From: Bacteroidales bacterium UBA4293
GTDB taxonomy: Bacteria; Bacteroidota; Bacteroidia; Bacteroidales; Bacteroidaceae
Direction: 5' to 3'
Assembly: GCA_002395835.1 (NCBI GenBank)
Contig: DGVD01000012.1
Coordinates: 62,001-126,000 of the forward strand
Length of the DNA stretch: 64,000 bases
Shown here: positions 42,527-52,024 of the stretch, one piece after another
Numbering within the stretch: position 1 is the first letter of the stretch
Layout of the letters: every line of letters begins with the position of its first letter
Notes under the pieces: generated by a model
What the model was told of the DNA's origin: nothing
Database searches by the model: none
Seen by the model: only the letters and a program-made list of their open reading frames with translations
Made by a program: the position numbers and the translations under genes

Positions 42527-45500
42527 ATGGTAAAAAGAATTCTCTTCTCGCTTATTATGATGTGCTCCGCTTTATCGGTATTTTCTCAGCGGATTACAGT
42601 ATCAGGGCGAATTTTGGATGGTGTTGGTGAACCTATAGACATGGCTACTGTACAAATCCTATCTTTGCCAGATAGTGCCTATGTGAATGGTTGTGTCTCT
42701 AATTCTAGAGGTTATTTCACTTTGCCATCAGTTAAGGCTGGTTCATATGTCGTTAAGTTTTCTTTTGTCGGTTACGAGTCAAAAGTTCAAGCTGTTAATT
42801 TGGCCGCTACAAGGACGCAAGTTAATCTAGGCACTATTAAATTAGAGGAAAATGCAGTTCTTCTTAAAGAAGCGGTAGTAACAGCCCAAGCTGCTCAAGT
42901 GGAGGTCAAAGAAGACACAATTCAGTATAATGTGTCAGCATATCGTGTTCCTGAAGGATCTGCATTAGAAGAACTTGTAAAAAAAATACCAGGGGCAGAG
43001 GTCAGTGAAGATGGAAAAATTACCTTAAATGGTAAGGATATTACAAAGATTTTAGTAAATGGCAAAGAGTTCTTTTCTGGTGATACTCAGGTTGCTATGA
43101 AGAACTTAACAGTTGACATGGTAGACAAGATTAAAGCATATGATAAAAAAAGCGATTTGGCCCGCGTTACTGGTATTGATGATGGAGAAGAAGAGGCTGT
43201 CATTGATTTAACTGTTAAGAAAGGGATGGATCAAGGAATCTTTGGAAATGCAGATTTAGGAGGTGGAACTGAAAGCCGTTGGGTAGGGAAGGCAATGGTA
43301 AACCATTTTGCTGATAAAAAGCAGTTTTCATTAATGGCAAATCTTAATAATGTTAATGATCAAGGATTTCCTGGAGGTGGCGGAGGATTTCGTATGGGAG
43401 GTAATAATGGCTTGACTACTAGGAGAATGTTCGGTGGCAATTTTGCTTTTGAAAACAAAAAAGTGGAAATGGGTGGCAATCTTCGCTTCCAGCATGATGA
43501 TACGGATACGCAATCTAAAAGTTCTACCTATACAACAGCCTCTGGAAATTATGGTAATAGCTTATCCAAGTCTTTAGGGCACAGATTAAGTCTAAATTTT
43601 GATGGACGTTTGGAATGGAAGCCGGATAGTTTAACGAATTTGATATTCCGTCCACGTGCATCAATGAGTAGAAGTCGCAACAATAGCGGCTCTAGGTCTA
43701 TTACTGCCACGGAGGATACTAATCCTTATATGGAGACTATAAATGAGTTTTTTGGTTCGTCTTTATCGGGTATTGATTTAAGAAATATATTAAGTAATAA
43801 TGAGAAATTAGCTTTGGCTTTATTGAATGCCCAGTCAAGCCAGTCGCATAATAATACTGATAGTGAAAATGCTTCTGGAGAATTACAATTCAATCGTAAA
43901 TTTGGCTCGGAAGGAAGAAATATTACTTTGCGAGTAACAGGTGGGTATACTAATGGTGACAATGAGAACTTCTCTTATAATGATCAGTTCTATTTTATAT
44001 CTTCCACCAATGCTGAAGATTCAAATAACTTAATAAGAAGATATAGTAAAACTCCAACAACCAGTTGGAATTATTCAGGCCAGTTGACTTATAGTGAACC
44101 TATAGCTAGGGCTACTTATTTGCAATTCAGTTATCGCTTTAGTCGAAATTATAGTGAAAATGATAGGAATACATATGATTTGAGTGAAGTTATGGGTGAT
44201 AATCCTATTGGTTATTTACCCGTTGGTTGGGAATCTTATCGTGACAAAACCTTGAGCAAATATGTTGAAAATACATATGACCTGCATAATTTGGGTTTGA
44301 CATTACGTATTATCCGTTCTAAGTGGCAGTTGAATTTAGGTGCTACTTATCAGCCGCAGCATTCAGTAACAAATTATCAGCAGGGTGAATATATGGATAG
44401 AATGGGTACTTTTACTCGAAATGTCAATAATTTCTCTCCAACATTAGATTACCGATATAATTTTTCAAGAATGAGTCGCTTGCGTATTAGATATCGTGTA
44501 CAGACTTCTCAACCTAGTGTCTCAAATTTGCTTCCTGTTATTGACAACTCAAACCCTTTGAGCATTTCAATGGGTAATCCAAGCCTTCGCCCTTCTTTAA
44601 CAAATAGGTTTGAGATAAATTACAATACTTTCCTTCCTGAAAGTCAAACAGGCATTATGACAATGATGAATATCCGTACTACAAGTAACAGTGTGAGTAG
44701 TAAGACTACTTATTTTACTAATGGTGGAAACCTTTCTATGCCTGAAAATATTGATGGAAACTGGAATGCTATGGGTATCTTAAACTTTAATACCGCATTT
44801 AAAGATAAACGTTTCACTATAAATACATTCACTCGCGCGTCTTTTAATAACTATGTGTCATATTATACTGACCGGAACACAAAGGTTGAAGATAAATATG
44901 ATTTCACTAGAAATGATTTGATCTTTGATGAAGTTCATAACTATTATTCATCAGTAGAAGCCCAGAAGAATGTAACTAAGAATTTAGTCTTGGGAGAACG
45001 TCTTTCTTTAGCTTTCCGTTCAGACTTATTTGATGTGGCAGTGAATGGTAATGTTGAGTATAACAATATGAAAAATAAGTTGCTCCCTTCTTCAAATTCT
45101 AACACATGGAACTTCTCTTATGGAATTAACGGAAATTTGAACTTGCCTTGGAATATGTCTCTTTCTACAGACTTGACTAATAGTAGTAGAAGGGGGTATT
45201 CAGATGATTCCTATAACACAAATGAACTTGTTTGGAATGCCCAAATATCCCAAAATTTCCTGAAAGGAAATGCTCTAACTCTTCAACTTCAGTTCTTTGA
45301 CATCTTGAAAAAGCAAAGTAATGTTAGTCGTATGATTTCGGCTATGATGAGTTCTGATACTGAGTATAATGCTATTAATAGCTATGCGATGCTTCATGTA
45401 ACTTACCGATTGAATATTATGGGAAATAGAGATGCACGAGAAAGAATGAGAGGTAGAGGAGGCTTTGGTGGAGGTTTCCCTCCAGGGGGAGGATTTGGCT

Positions 45501-45541
45501 CCGGTCGGGGTGGCCGAGGTGGTTTCGGAAGACCTGATTAA
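42527..45541 (+). CDS. TonB-receptor-like outer-membrane beta-barrel protein
   Basis: A 1004-residue outer-membrane protein from the ATG at 42527 (MVKRILFSLIMMCSALSVFSQ, signal peptide). Residues about 20-110 are a carboxypeptidase-regulatory-like domain (ITVSGRILDGVGEPIDMATVQIL), then a plug-like region (VKEDTIQYNVSAYRVPEGSALEELV, ITKILVNGKEFFSGD) and a large barrel domain (about 240-960). The C terminus is Gly/Arg-rich (MRGRGGFGGGFPPGGGFG and on). No SusD-type partner or TonB box is seen nearby. The ligand is unknown. It ends before a strong terminator. Confidence 0.88.
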   Translation: MVKRILFSLIMMCSALSVFSQRITVSGRILDGVGEPIDMATVQILSLPDSAYVNGCVSNSRGYFTLPSVKAGSYVVKFSFVGYESKVQAVNLAATRTQVNLGTIKLEENAVLLKEAVVTAQAAQVEVKEDTIQYNVSAYRVPEGSALEELVKKIPGAEVSEDGKITLNGKDITKILVNGKEFFSGDTQVAMKNLTVDMVDKIKAYDKKSDLARVTGIDDGEEEAVIDLTVKKGMDQGIFGNADLGGGTESRWVGKAMVNHFADKKQFSLMANLNNVNDQGFPGGGGGFRMGGNNGLTTRRMFGGNFAFENKKVEMGGNLRFQHDDTDTQSKSSTYTTASGNYGNSLSKSLGHRLSLNFDGRLEWKPDSLTNLIFRPRASMSRSRNNSGSRSITATEDTNPYMETINEFFGSSLSGIDLRNILSNNEKLALALLNAQSSQSHNNTDSENASGELQFNRKFGSEGRNITLRVTGGYTNGDNENFSYNDQFYFISSTNAEDSNNLIRRYSKTPTTSWNYSGQLTYSEPIARATYLQFSYRFSRNYSENDRNTYDLSEVMGDNPIGYLPVGWESYRDKTLSKYVENTYDLHNLGLTLRIIRSKWQLNLGATYQPQHSVTNYQQGEYMDRMGTFTRNVNNFSPTLDYRYNFSRMSRLRIRYRVQTSQPSVSNLLPVIDNSNPLSISMGNPSLRPSLTNRFEINYNTFLPESQTGIMTMMNIRTTSNSVSSKTTYFTNGGNLSMPENIDGNWNAMGILNFNTAFKDKRFTINTFTRASFNNYVSYYTDRNTKVEDKYDFTRNDLIFDEVHNYYSSVEAQKNVTKNLVLGERLSLAFRSDLFDVAVNGNVEYNNMKNKLLPSSNSNTWNFSYGINGNLNLPWNMSLSTDLTNSSRRGYSDDSYNTNELVWNAQISQNFLKGNALTLQLQFFDILKKQSNVSRMISAMMSSDTEYNAINSYAMLHVTYRLNIMGNRDARERMRGRGGFGGGFPPGGGFGSGRGGRGGFGRPD

Positions 45542-45547
45542 TAATAT

Positions 45548-45599
45548 AATGTTTAAGTGGGAATGGTGTGATTACATCTTCCCACTTAAACATTTTTTT
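45548..45599. terminator. Hairpin terminator after barrel protein gene
   Basis: AATGTTTAAGTGGGAA (45548-45563) pairs perfectly with TTCCCACTTAAACATT (45579-45594) around a 15-base loop, followed by a T run. The rest of the 160-base gap to rsmD shows no other clear signal. Confidence 0.85.
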
Positions 45600-45701
45600 A
45601 ATAATTAAATATAAGATATTTGGTTAAAGGCTGTGTCGAATGATCTTTTATATAGAAAATTCTATGTAAACATTAGTCTTTTAAAATGTACCAAAAACTT
45701 C

Positions 45702-46232
45702 TTATCTGAAAAAGGAAAAGTTTACACTTCCGTATTCTCTATGTTCTATAAAATTCACATGTTGGCTAAAATCGTATTCTTTCCCATGTTCTAGTACGAA
45801 TAGGCCATTCTCTTTTAGTAGATTCATTTTAAAGACTAAGTCAGGAATATCTCCTAGCTCTTTTAAGGCATATGGAGGATCAGCAAAAATGAAGTCATAA
45901 GAATCTGTGTTACGAGGAATAAATTTGAATACATCGCAGCAGATAGGAATGCATTTATCAGTTTTAACTTCCGCCATAATTTTTTTTATAAATAAGTAGT
46001 GCTGACGATCCTTCTCTATAGAAACAACCTGCTTGCATCCTCGACTTATCAATTCAATGCTTATACTACCAGTTCCTGCAAATAAATCTAAAGCAGATAA
46101 TCCATTGAAGTCTAAATAGCCATTAAGGACATTAAATAGGTTTTCTTTTGCAAAGTCTGTTGTAGGCCTTGCTTTGAAAGTTTTAGGAATATTAAAATGT
46201 CGATGCTTGTATATACCGCTGATGACTCTCAT
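45702..46232 (-). CDS. rsmD: 16S rRNA (guanine966-N2)-methyltransferase RsmD
   Basis: Methylates G966 of 16S rRNA with SAM. The 176 residues show MRVISGIYKHRHF, RPTTDFAKENLFNVL, the SAM motif LDLFAGTGSISIE and the catalytic DPPY. It lies 26 bases after DUF3822, a neighbour pairing kept across Bacteroidota as far as I recall. Confidence 0.95.
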   Translation of the reverse strand: MRVISGIYKHRHFNIPKTFKARPTTDFAKENLFNVLNGYLDFNGLSALDLFAGTGSISIELISRGCKQVVSIEKDRQHYLFIKKIMAEVKTDKCIPICCDVFKFIPRNTDSYDFIFADPPYALKELGDIPDLVFKMNLLKENGLFVLEHGKEYDFSQHVNFIEHREYGSVNFSFFR

Positions 46233-46258
46233 GATATATGTTTTAAGTTGGACGATTA

Positions 46259-47065
46259 TTAGATATGGCGGTGGGTTAAAATCTGTAAATCAAAAGGAAG
46301 CTGAATTCCCTTTTCTTCTTTAAGGCCAAATTCAGAAACTGGATTAATTTGATATACTTGCTTAATGAACTTAAGTAGTTCTTTACGTATATTTCCGTCT
46401 GTAGGTAGACTTCCTAAAAGATGAAGTTCATCAGTAAATTGATTTAATCCCTGTGTTTTCCAAACTTGAAATATAAAATAGAGAGCATCGTTTAAATCAG
46501 AATAGTTAAAATTGTTTCCATAATGCAATTTGCCATTAATAAATATGTATAAGTTAATAGTGTGCTCATGGAAATATATGTATAACTTCTGTGTTTCACG
46601 AATTTTGGACTTTTCTACTAGATACTCTATAACTGGAGTCTCTATGGAATAGAATCTTGCTTGTGGAAAAGTCTCATTTAGTAGTTGATATGCACTTTTA
46701 TCAATGGAAAATAGTATAGCAGTGTTGCTTTGGGGAAGGATATTGTAAAGCACCACTTTTCCTCTCAGGTGTGGAAAGTTAAAGTTGTATATATCTTCTA
46801 TTCTCTCTTCATCAAAACGCTCAAAAGGGACTATAGTGCTTGAACTGTCAATTAGTATTTGTATAGTCTTGTAAGGGTTTTGAAGTTCTGGCAATTCAGC
46901 TAATGCATGTTTAAAATTAGCCGAAAGAGAAATAGTAGGATCGATAGTATAAGGGAAATATGTGAATGAAGATTTTGATGGGGATGCATAAAAAGAAAAT
47001 CCATCCGTACTAAGACGGATGGATAAACTTGTATTATGTGTAAAATTACTCCCAGTTACCAGCAT
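46259..47065 (-). CDS. DUF3822 family protein, actin-like fold
   Basis: A protein of about 268 residues matching the Bacteroidota DUF3822 family, whose solved member (from memory) has an actin-like ATPase fold of the PilM/FtsA kind. Visible features are STDGFSFYASP, PFERFDEERIEDIYNFNFP, LLNETFPQARFYSIETPVIEYLV and LHLLGSLP. No clear intact ATP-binding motif is recognisable by eye. I take the ATG at 47065; the frame opens at 47092. It overlaps the upstream pseudopilin-like gene by 20 bases, suggesting coupled translation. Confidence 0.75.
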   Translation of the reverse strand: MLVTGSNFTHNTSLSIRLSTDGFSFYASPSKSSFTYFPYTIDPTISLSANFKHALAELPELQNPYKTIQILIDSSSTIVPFERFDEERIEDIYNFNFPHLRGKVVLYNILPQSNTAILFSIDKSAYQLLNETFPQARFYSIETPVIEYLVEKSKIRETQKLYIYFHEHTINLYIFINGKLHYGNNFNYSDLNDALYFIFQVWKTQGLNQFTDELHLLGSLPTDGNIRKELLKFIKQVYQINPVSEFGLKEEKGIQLPFDLQILTHRHI

Positions 47066-47720
47066 TGTTATTTGGAGATTCGATGTCACCAACCTTCAGA
47101 CCACAATATTTGTATAACTTAGTCTGAACATCCTTTAAGTTAATTAATTCCTGCTGATCAAGGCCTTCTAGATAAGTTTCATATGGAGCTTTTGCTTCAA
47201 ATAGATTTAAAGGTTGGCCTTTATCTGTGGTGTCACTACGAACAGCCATTTCAAATTGCTTACCACCACTATATGGTATATATCTTAAGGAATCAGCATT
47301 GAAATTGTGGCCAAAAATTGTATCTTTAACATTAACCCAAATAGTATCACGGCGGAAACCTGCCAAACCGTTAGCAGCAATCGCTGCTGCATCACCACTA
47401 CGTACGATTGCCATAGCTTTAGCCTCTGTTAATCCCTTTTCCAATTGCTCATCTGAAAGAACCCCTTCCTTTATAATATAAGGAATACGTGCATTCTTAA
47501 CAAAATCAATCAAAGAGTCGAAATTGTCAGTGTATTTACCTTGATGCTGAGTACGATACTCAGATTGAGCCTTACGAATATTAATAAGACTAGCAATAAC
47601 GTCTTTCTCTCTCAGTTCCTTCTCTTTGTCAAAATTGATAGGCCCCATAATGCTGCTGTAGCAAACCCATAACAATCCCAGTGCGCAGAGTACTAAAATT
47701 GCGTTAATTACTTTTTTCAT
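47046..47720 (-). CDS. Pseudopilin-like membrane-anchored protein (unknown)
   Basis: A 224-residue protein with an N-terminal membrane helix (AILVLCALGLLWVCYSSIMG) followed by a helix with the pattern VIASLINIRKAQSEYRTQHQGKYTDNFDSLIDF, cut here in mind as IRKAQSEYRTQHQGKYT and FDSLIDF. That helix-then-short-strand pattern resembles pseudopilins. The rest is a soluble, probably periplasmic domain. There is no Cys lipobox. I do not know a named family. It overlaps the DUF3822 gene. A TATTTTTG box on the minus strand (47765-47758) lies 37 bases upstream. Confidence 0.7.
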   Translation of the reverse strand: MKKVINAILVLCALGLLWVCYSSIMGPINFDKEKELREKDVIASLINIRKAQSEYRTQHQGKYTDNFDSLIDFVKNARIPYIIKEGVLSDEQLEKGLTEAKAMAIVRSGDAAAIAANGLAGFRRDTIWVNVKDTIFGHNFNADSLRYIPYSGGKQFEMAVRSDTTDKGQPLNLFEAKAPYETYLEGLDQQELINLKDVQTKLYKYCGLKVGDIESPNNNAGNWE

Positions 47721-47818
47721 GATAGTATTTTAAATTTATTTGTTTATATTCGTACCGCAAAAATAAGACAATTATACGGAATAACCGAACTTTTTGTTCA
47801 TTTTTTTATTCTATAACA

Positions 47819-49231
47819 ATGATAAATGCCTATTTTGAGTCACAAATTAAAGAAAATTTTCGCTTGCAGCCAACTTTAGAGCAAGAAAAAGCTTTAAAAA
47901 GTTTATCAAGTTATCTTTTTTCTAGTTGGGAGAGATGTGTTTTTCTTCTTAAGGGCTATGCCGGCACGGGCAAAACTTCATTAATTGGTGCTTTAGTAAA
48001 AGCCCTTGTCCAATTTAAACAGCCAGTAATCCTTTTAGCACCTACAGGGAGGGCTGCTAAGGTCTTTTCGCAATATGCGGAACATCCTGCATATACTATA
48101 CATAGGTGTATTTATAGGGAGAAAACAGTTAACGATATTTCAAGTGTCTTTACGCTCAACTATAATAAATACAAACATGCTATATTTATTGTAGATGAGG
48201 CTTCTATGATTGCAAATGGTGGAATTTCAGACAATGTATTTGGGTCGGGTCGGTTGTTAGAAGATATGATTGATTTTATTTATTCGGGAGAAGGAAACCG
48301 ATTAATTGTTCTAGGCGATTTAGCACAACTTCCGCCTATTGGAGATAAAATTAGCCATGCTTTAGTAGATGCAACCTATATAAATTTAGGATTGGATGTG
48401 ATATCTGAAGAATTGACACAAGTTGTTCGTCAATCTAAAGATTCTGGAATTTTGAGTAATGCCACGTTAATCAGAGATTTGTTAAATAATGAAAATGGCC
48501 AATTCCCAAAGGTTAAAGTGAGAGGTTTTGGAGATGTAAACCTTCTGTCAAGTGAAGAATTTATTGAATCTATTACTTCAAGTTATGACAAGGTAGGTAT
48601 AGATGAAACTATGGTTATTTGCCGATCAAATAGACAAGCTAAAATTTATAATAATGGTATAAGAAGTATGGTTTTAGGATTTGAAGATGAACTTACTTCT
48701 GGTGATCGTATCATGATAGTAAAGAATAATTATTATTGGACTGAGGGCATTAAAGAAATTGGTTTTATAGCAAATGGTGATATTGCTTATGTTAGAAGGG
48801 TTAGAAAATGCCGAGAACTCTATGGTTTCCGCTTTGCAGATGTAACATTAGAATTCCCTGATTATGATGATTATGAACTGGATGTGACTGTTTTATTAGA
48901 CACATTACAAAGTGAAGCTCCTTCATTAACAAAAGGTCAACAGGAGGAGCTGTTTAATAGAATATCAGAGGATTATCTAAATGAATCAAAAAAAGAAATA
49001 TATAAGTCACTTCGTACGAATCCTTATTTTAATGCTCTTCAGATTAAATATGCATATGCTGTTACTTGTCACAAATCTCAAGGAGGACAATGGGCGCATG
49101 TATATTTGGACCAAGGATATATATCAGAAAGGATTTTTGCTACAGATTATTTTCACTGGCTGTACACAGCTTTTACTCGTGCTACAGAAAAACTTTATTT
49201 AGTAAACTGGCCTGAGAATCTATTGGAATAG
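47819..49231 (+). CDS. SF1B (RecD2/Dda-like) DNA helicase
   Basis: A 470-residue AAA-type superfamily 1B helicase. Motifs in order: Walker A GYAGTGKTSLIGAL, motif Ia LLAPTGRAAKV, motif II IVDEASMI, motif III VLGDLAQLPPIGD, motif IV LTQVVRQSKDSGILSNAT, motif V YAVTCHKSQGGQW and motif VI YTAFTRATEKLYLVNW. It lacks the long N-terminal part of full RecD2, so it is closer to compact Dda or Pif1-like helicases. It is likely involved in recombination or fork repair. A hairpin terminator follows. Confidence 0.9.
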   Translation: MINAYFESQIKENFRLQPTLEQEKALKSLSSYLFSSWERCVFLLKGYAGTGKTSLIGALVKALVQFKQPVILLAPTGRAAKVFSQYAEHPAYTIHRCIYREKTVNDISSVFTLNYNKYKHAIFIVDEASMIANGGISDNVFGSGRLLEDMIDFIYSGEGNRLIVLGDLAQLPPIGDKISHALVDATYINLGLDVISEELTQVVRQSKDSGILSNATLIRDLLNNENGQFPKVKVRGFGDVNLLSSEEFIESITSSYDKVGIDETMVICRSNRQAKIYNNGIRSMVLGFEDELTSGDRIMIVKNNYYWTEGIKEIGFIANGDIAYVRRVRKCRELYGFRFADVTLEFPDYDDYELDVTVLLDTLQSEAPSLTKGQQEELFNRISEDYLNESKKEIYKSLRTNPYFNALQIKYAYAVTCHKSQGGQWAHVYLDQGYISERIFATDYFHWLYTAFTRATEKLYLVNWPENLLE

Positions 49232-49257
49232 AAAAAGGCTTGCAAGCAAGCCTTTTT
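49232..49257. terminator. Bidirectional terminator between helicase and alaS
   Basis: AAAAAGGCTTGC (49232-49243) and GCAAGCCTTTTT (49246-49257) are perfect complements with only two bases between, so the real loop must open two pairs or so. A-run and T-run flanks suit termination in both directions. Confidence 0.8.
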
Positions 49258-49270
49258 CTTAAGGAAACTA

Positions 49271-51892
49271 TTAAATATTTGCTAATTCAATCAACTTGTT
49301 AACAGCTTCACCGAGACCGTCAACATTTTTGCCTCCAGCAGTTGCAAAATGAGGTTGGCCTCCTCCTCCTCCTTGGATTAATTTGGCTGCTTCACGTATC
49401 ATTTTACCTGCATTTAAACTATTATCTTTAACTAAGTTGTCACTTATTATAACAGTTAATGTTGGCTTGTTGTTCTCAACACTTCCACAAACAAATAGTA
49501 GATTGTCCTTTATCTCTCCACGAAGTTGGAATGCAATGTCTTTTATTACTGAAGCAGATACATTATAAACCCCTGATATAACTTTTACTCCATTTACTTC
49601 AGTGGCTGATTTAGCTAGTGTGTCCTTTAAACGTGCTGTTGTTTCCTTAGCAGCTTCTTCTACCTTCTTTTTCAGCTCGCTATTTTCTTCAATAGCCCTA
49701 TGGATGGCTATCTTCAAATCTGGGACATTGTTGAATAAAGCAGAAATTTCGCGAAGAGTATCTTGCATCCCGTCAATAACGCCTTCTAGTTTTTCACCTG
49801 TTACAGCCTCAATGCGTCGAACACCTGCTGCTACGGAGCTTTCGGAAAGAATACGGACCATTCCTATGTTACCGGTGCGTGAAGTATGGCAGCCACCACA
49901 GAATTCTACCGAATCGCCAAATTGAATAACACGTACTCTGTCACCATATTTTTCTCCAAAAAGAGCAATAGCACCAAGTTCTTTTGCTTTTTCAATAGGA
50001 TAGTCTCTGTATTCAGTAAGTGGGATGTTTTCTCGTATTTTTTCATTTACAAAATGTTCAACTTGGCGAAGTTCCTCATTAGTTACCTTTTGAAAATGAG
50101 AAAAATCGAATCGCAAACCGTCTGGAGTAACCAAAGAACCTTTTTGTTCTACATGTGTTCCTAAAACTGCACGTAAAGCCTGGTCTAGTAAATGAGTACA
50201 TGAATGGTTGCACTCACAGGCACGTCTGCGCTCTACATCTACACATGCCATAAATTCAGCATCAGGATGCTCTGGTAGTTTTTTTGTGATATGAATAGGA
50301 AGATTATTCTCTTTTTTGGTATCAATGATGTCAATGGTTTCAAATTCACTGCAGATGACGCCTGAGTCTCCAACCTGGCCACCACTTTCTGCATAAAAAG
50401 GTGTAAAGTCAAGTACAATTTGATATAATGTTTTGCCTTTTTGAGTAATTTGGCGGTAGCGTAAAATATGTGTAGTATACTCAGTGAAATCATAACCAAC
50501 GAACTGTGTCTCACCTTCTTTTAAAATAACCCAGTCACCTGTTACTACAGTCGCAGCATTACGTGCACGAGCTTTCTGTTTTTGCATTTCTACGTCGAAG
50601 TCCTTTTCATTTACGGTTATGCCATTTTCCCTGCAAATTAATTGGGTTAAATCTAATGGGAATCCATAAGTATCATAAAGTGTAAATGCATCAACGCCAG
50701 AAATTTCAGTTTTTCCAGATTCTTTAGTTTCAGTAATAATTTTATCTAGCAATCTAATACCGGTATCTAAAGTCCGAAGGAATGATTCTTCTTCTTCTTT
50801 CATAACTTTTTGAATTAGGTCTTTTTGAGCTTCTAATTCAGGATAAGCATCACCCATTGTGTCAATTAAAGTGGGAAGCAATTTGAACATAAAAGCATTT
50901 TTTTGACCTAAAAATGTGTATCCATATCGGACTGCACGACGAAGAATTCGACGGATTACATACCCTGCTTTTGCATTACTTGGTAGTTGACCATCAGTTA
51001 TGGCAAATGCAATGGTTCTAACATGGTCTGCAATTACTCGCATGGCAATATCTGTTTTCTCATTTTTCCCATATTGAGTATTTGACATTTGACCAATGGC
51101 ACTTAGTAATGGCTGGAAAATATCTGTGTCATAGTTTGAAGTCTTGCCTTGAAGAGTACGAACTAATCGTTCAAATCCCATACCAGTATCAATAACTTTA
51201 GCGGGTAGGGGTTCCAAACTGTGATCTGCCTTACGGTTATATTGCATGAAAACTAAGTTCCAAATTTCAATTACTTGAGGATGGTCTTTGTTGACCAACT
51301 GAGATCCTGCAACCTTTGCCTTCTCGTCTTCACTCCGAGAATCTACATGAATTTCAGAGCATGGTCCACATGGTCCAGTGTCTCCCATTTCCCAAAAATT
51401 ATCGTGCTTGTTTCCGTTGATAATGTGATCTTTAGGAAGGAATTGTTCCCAAATAGCTGCAGCCTCGTTGTCTCTTTCAAGTCCTTCTTCAGGAGCACCT
51501 TCAAACACTGTTGCGTATAAATCTTTTGGGTCAAGTTTTAGTACATCTACTAGATATTCCCATGCCCAACTTATCGCTTCTTTCTTGAAATAATCACCGA
51601 AAGACCAGTTGCCTAGCATTTCAAACATAGTATGATGATACGTGTCATGTCCAACTTCTTCCAAATCATTGTGTTTACCACTGACACGAAGACATTTCTG
51701 AGAATCGGCGACTCGTTTACTCTCAGCAATCCGGTTACCAAGGATAATATCCTTAAACTGATTCATACCAGCATTTGTAAACATTAATGTAGGATCGTCT
51801 TTTACTACCATTGGAGCTGATGGTACAATCAAGTGCCCTTTTGATGCAAAAAAACTCTTGTATGAGTCTCTAATTTCTTTTGCAGTCATCAT
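49271..51892 (-). CDS. alaS: Alanyl-tRNA synthetase
   Basis: Charges tRNA-Ala. The 873 residues include the class II catalytic domain (SAPMVVKDDPTLMFTNAGMNQFKD; WEMGDTGPCGPCSEIHVD), the tRNA-binding middle, the editing domain with zinc motifs NHSCTHLLDQAL and CGGCHTSRTGNIG, and the C-terminal oligomerisation/DHHA1 part (GGGGGQPHFATAGG). Two ATGs open the gene (MMTAKEIRD); either is possible. It is convergent with the helicase gene and divergent from merR. Confidence 0.97.
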   Translation of the reverse strand: MMTAKEIRDSYKSFFASKGHLIVPSAPMVVKDDPTLMFTNAGMNQFKDIILGNRIAESKRVADSQKCLRVSGKHNDLEEVGHDTYHHTMFEMLGNWSFGDYFKKEAISWAWEYLVDVLKLDPKDLYATVFEGAPEEGLERDNEAAAIWEQFLPKDHIINGNKHDNFWEMGDTGPCGPCSEIHVDSRSEDEKAKVAGSQLVNKDHPQVIEIWNLVFMQYNRKADHSLEPLPAKVIDTGMGFERLVRTLQGKTSNYDTDIFQPLLSAIGQMSNTQYGKNEKTDIAMRVIADHVRTIAFAITDGQLPSNAKAGYVIRRILRRAVRYGYTFLGQKNAFMFKLLPTLIDTMGDAYPELEAQKDLIQKVMKEEEESFLRTLDTGIRLLDKIITETKESGKTEISGVDAFTLYDTYGFPLDLTQLICRENGITVNEKDFDVEMQKQKARARNAATVVTGDWVILKEGETQFVGYDFTEYTTHILRYRQITQKGKTLYQIVLDFTPFYAESGGQVGDSGVICSEFETIDIIDTKKENNLPIHITKKLPEHPDAEFMACVDVERRRACECNHSCTHLLDQALRAVLGTHVEQKGSLVTPDGLRFDFSHFQKVTNEELRQVEHFVNEKIRENIPLTEYRDYPIEKAKELGAIALFGEKYGDRVRVIQFGDSVEFCGGCHTSRTGNIGMVRILSESSVAAGVRRIEAVTGEKLEGVIDGMQDTLREISALFNNVPDLKIAIHRAIEENSELKKKVEEAAKETTARLKDTLAKSATEVNGVKVISGVYNVSASVIKDIAFQLRGEIKDNLLFVCGSVENNKPTLTVIISDNLVKDNSLNAGKMIREAAKLIQGGGGGQPHFATAGGKNVDGLGEAVNKLIELANI

Positions 51893-51929
51893 GATTTTTT
51901 ATGTTATGAGTTAATATTCAACAAAAAGT

Positions 51930-51961
51930 TTTGCAAAGATACTCAGTTTTCATTATTTTTG
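51930..51961 (+). promoter_or_regulatory. Promoter of MerR-family gene
   Basis: TTTG (51930-51933), a 20-base spacer, then TATTTTTG (51954-51961). The transcript would have a leader of roughly 55-60 bases. Confidence 0.65.
51934..51941 (-). promoter_or_regulatory. Promoter box of alaS
   Basis: TATCTTTG on the minus strand, 42 bases before the alaS ATG. It abuts the plus-strand TTTG of the merR promoter, so the two promoters interlock. No clear upstream partner. Confidence 0.5.
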
Positions 51962-52024
51962 CCTCATCTAGAGATAAAAATATTACGAAAATAGCAATCA
52001 AGTTCTTGATAAATAATAAAAGAT

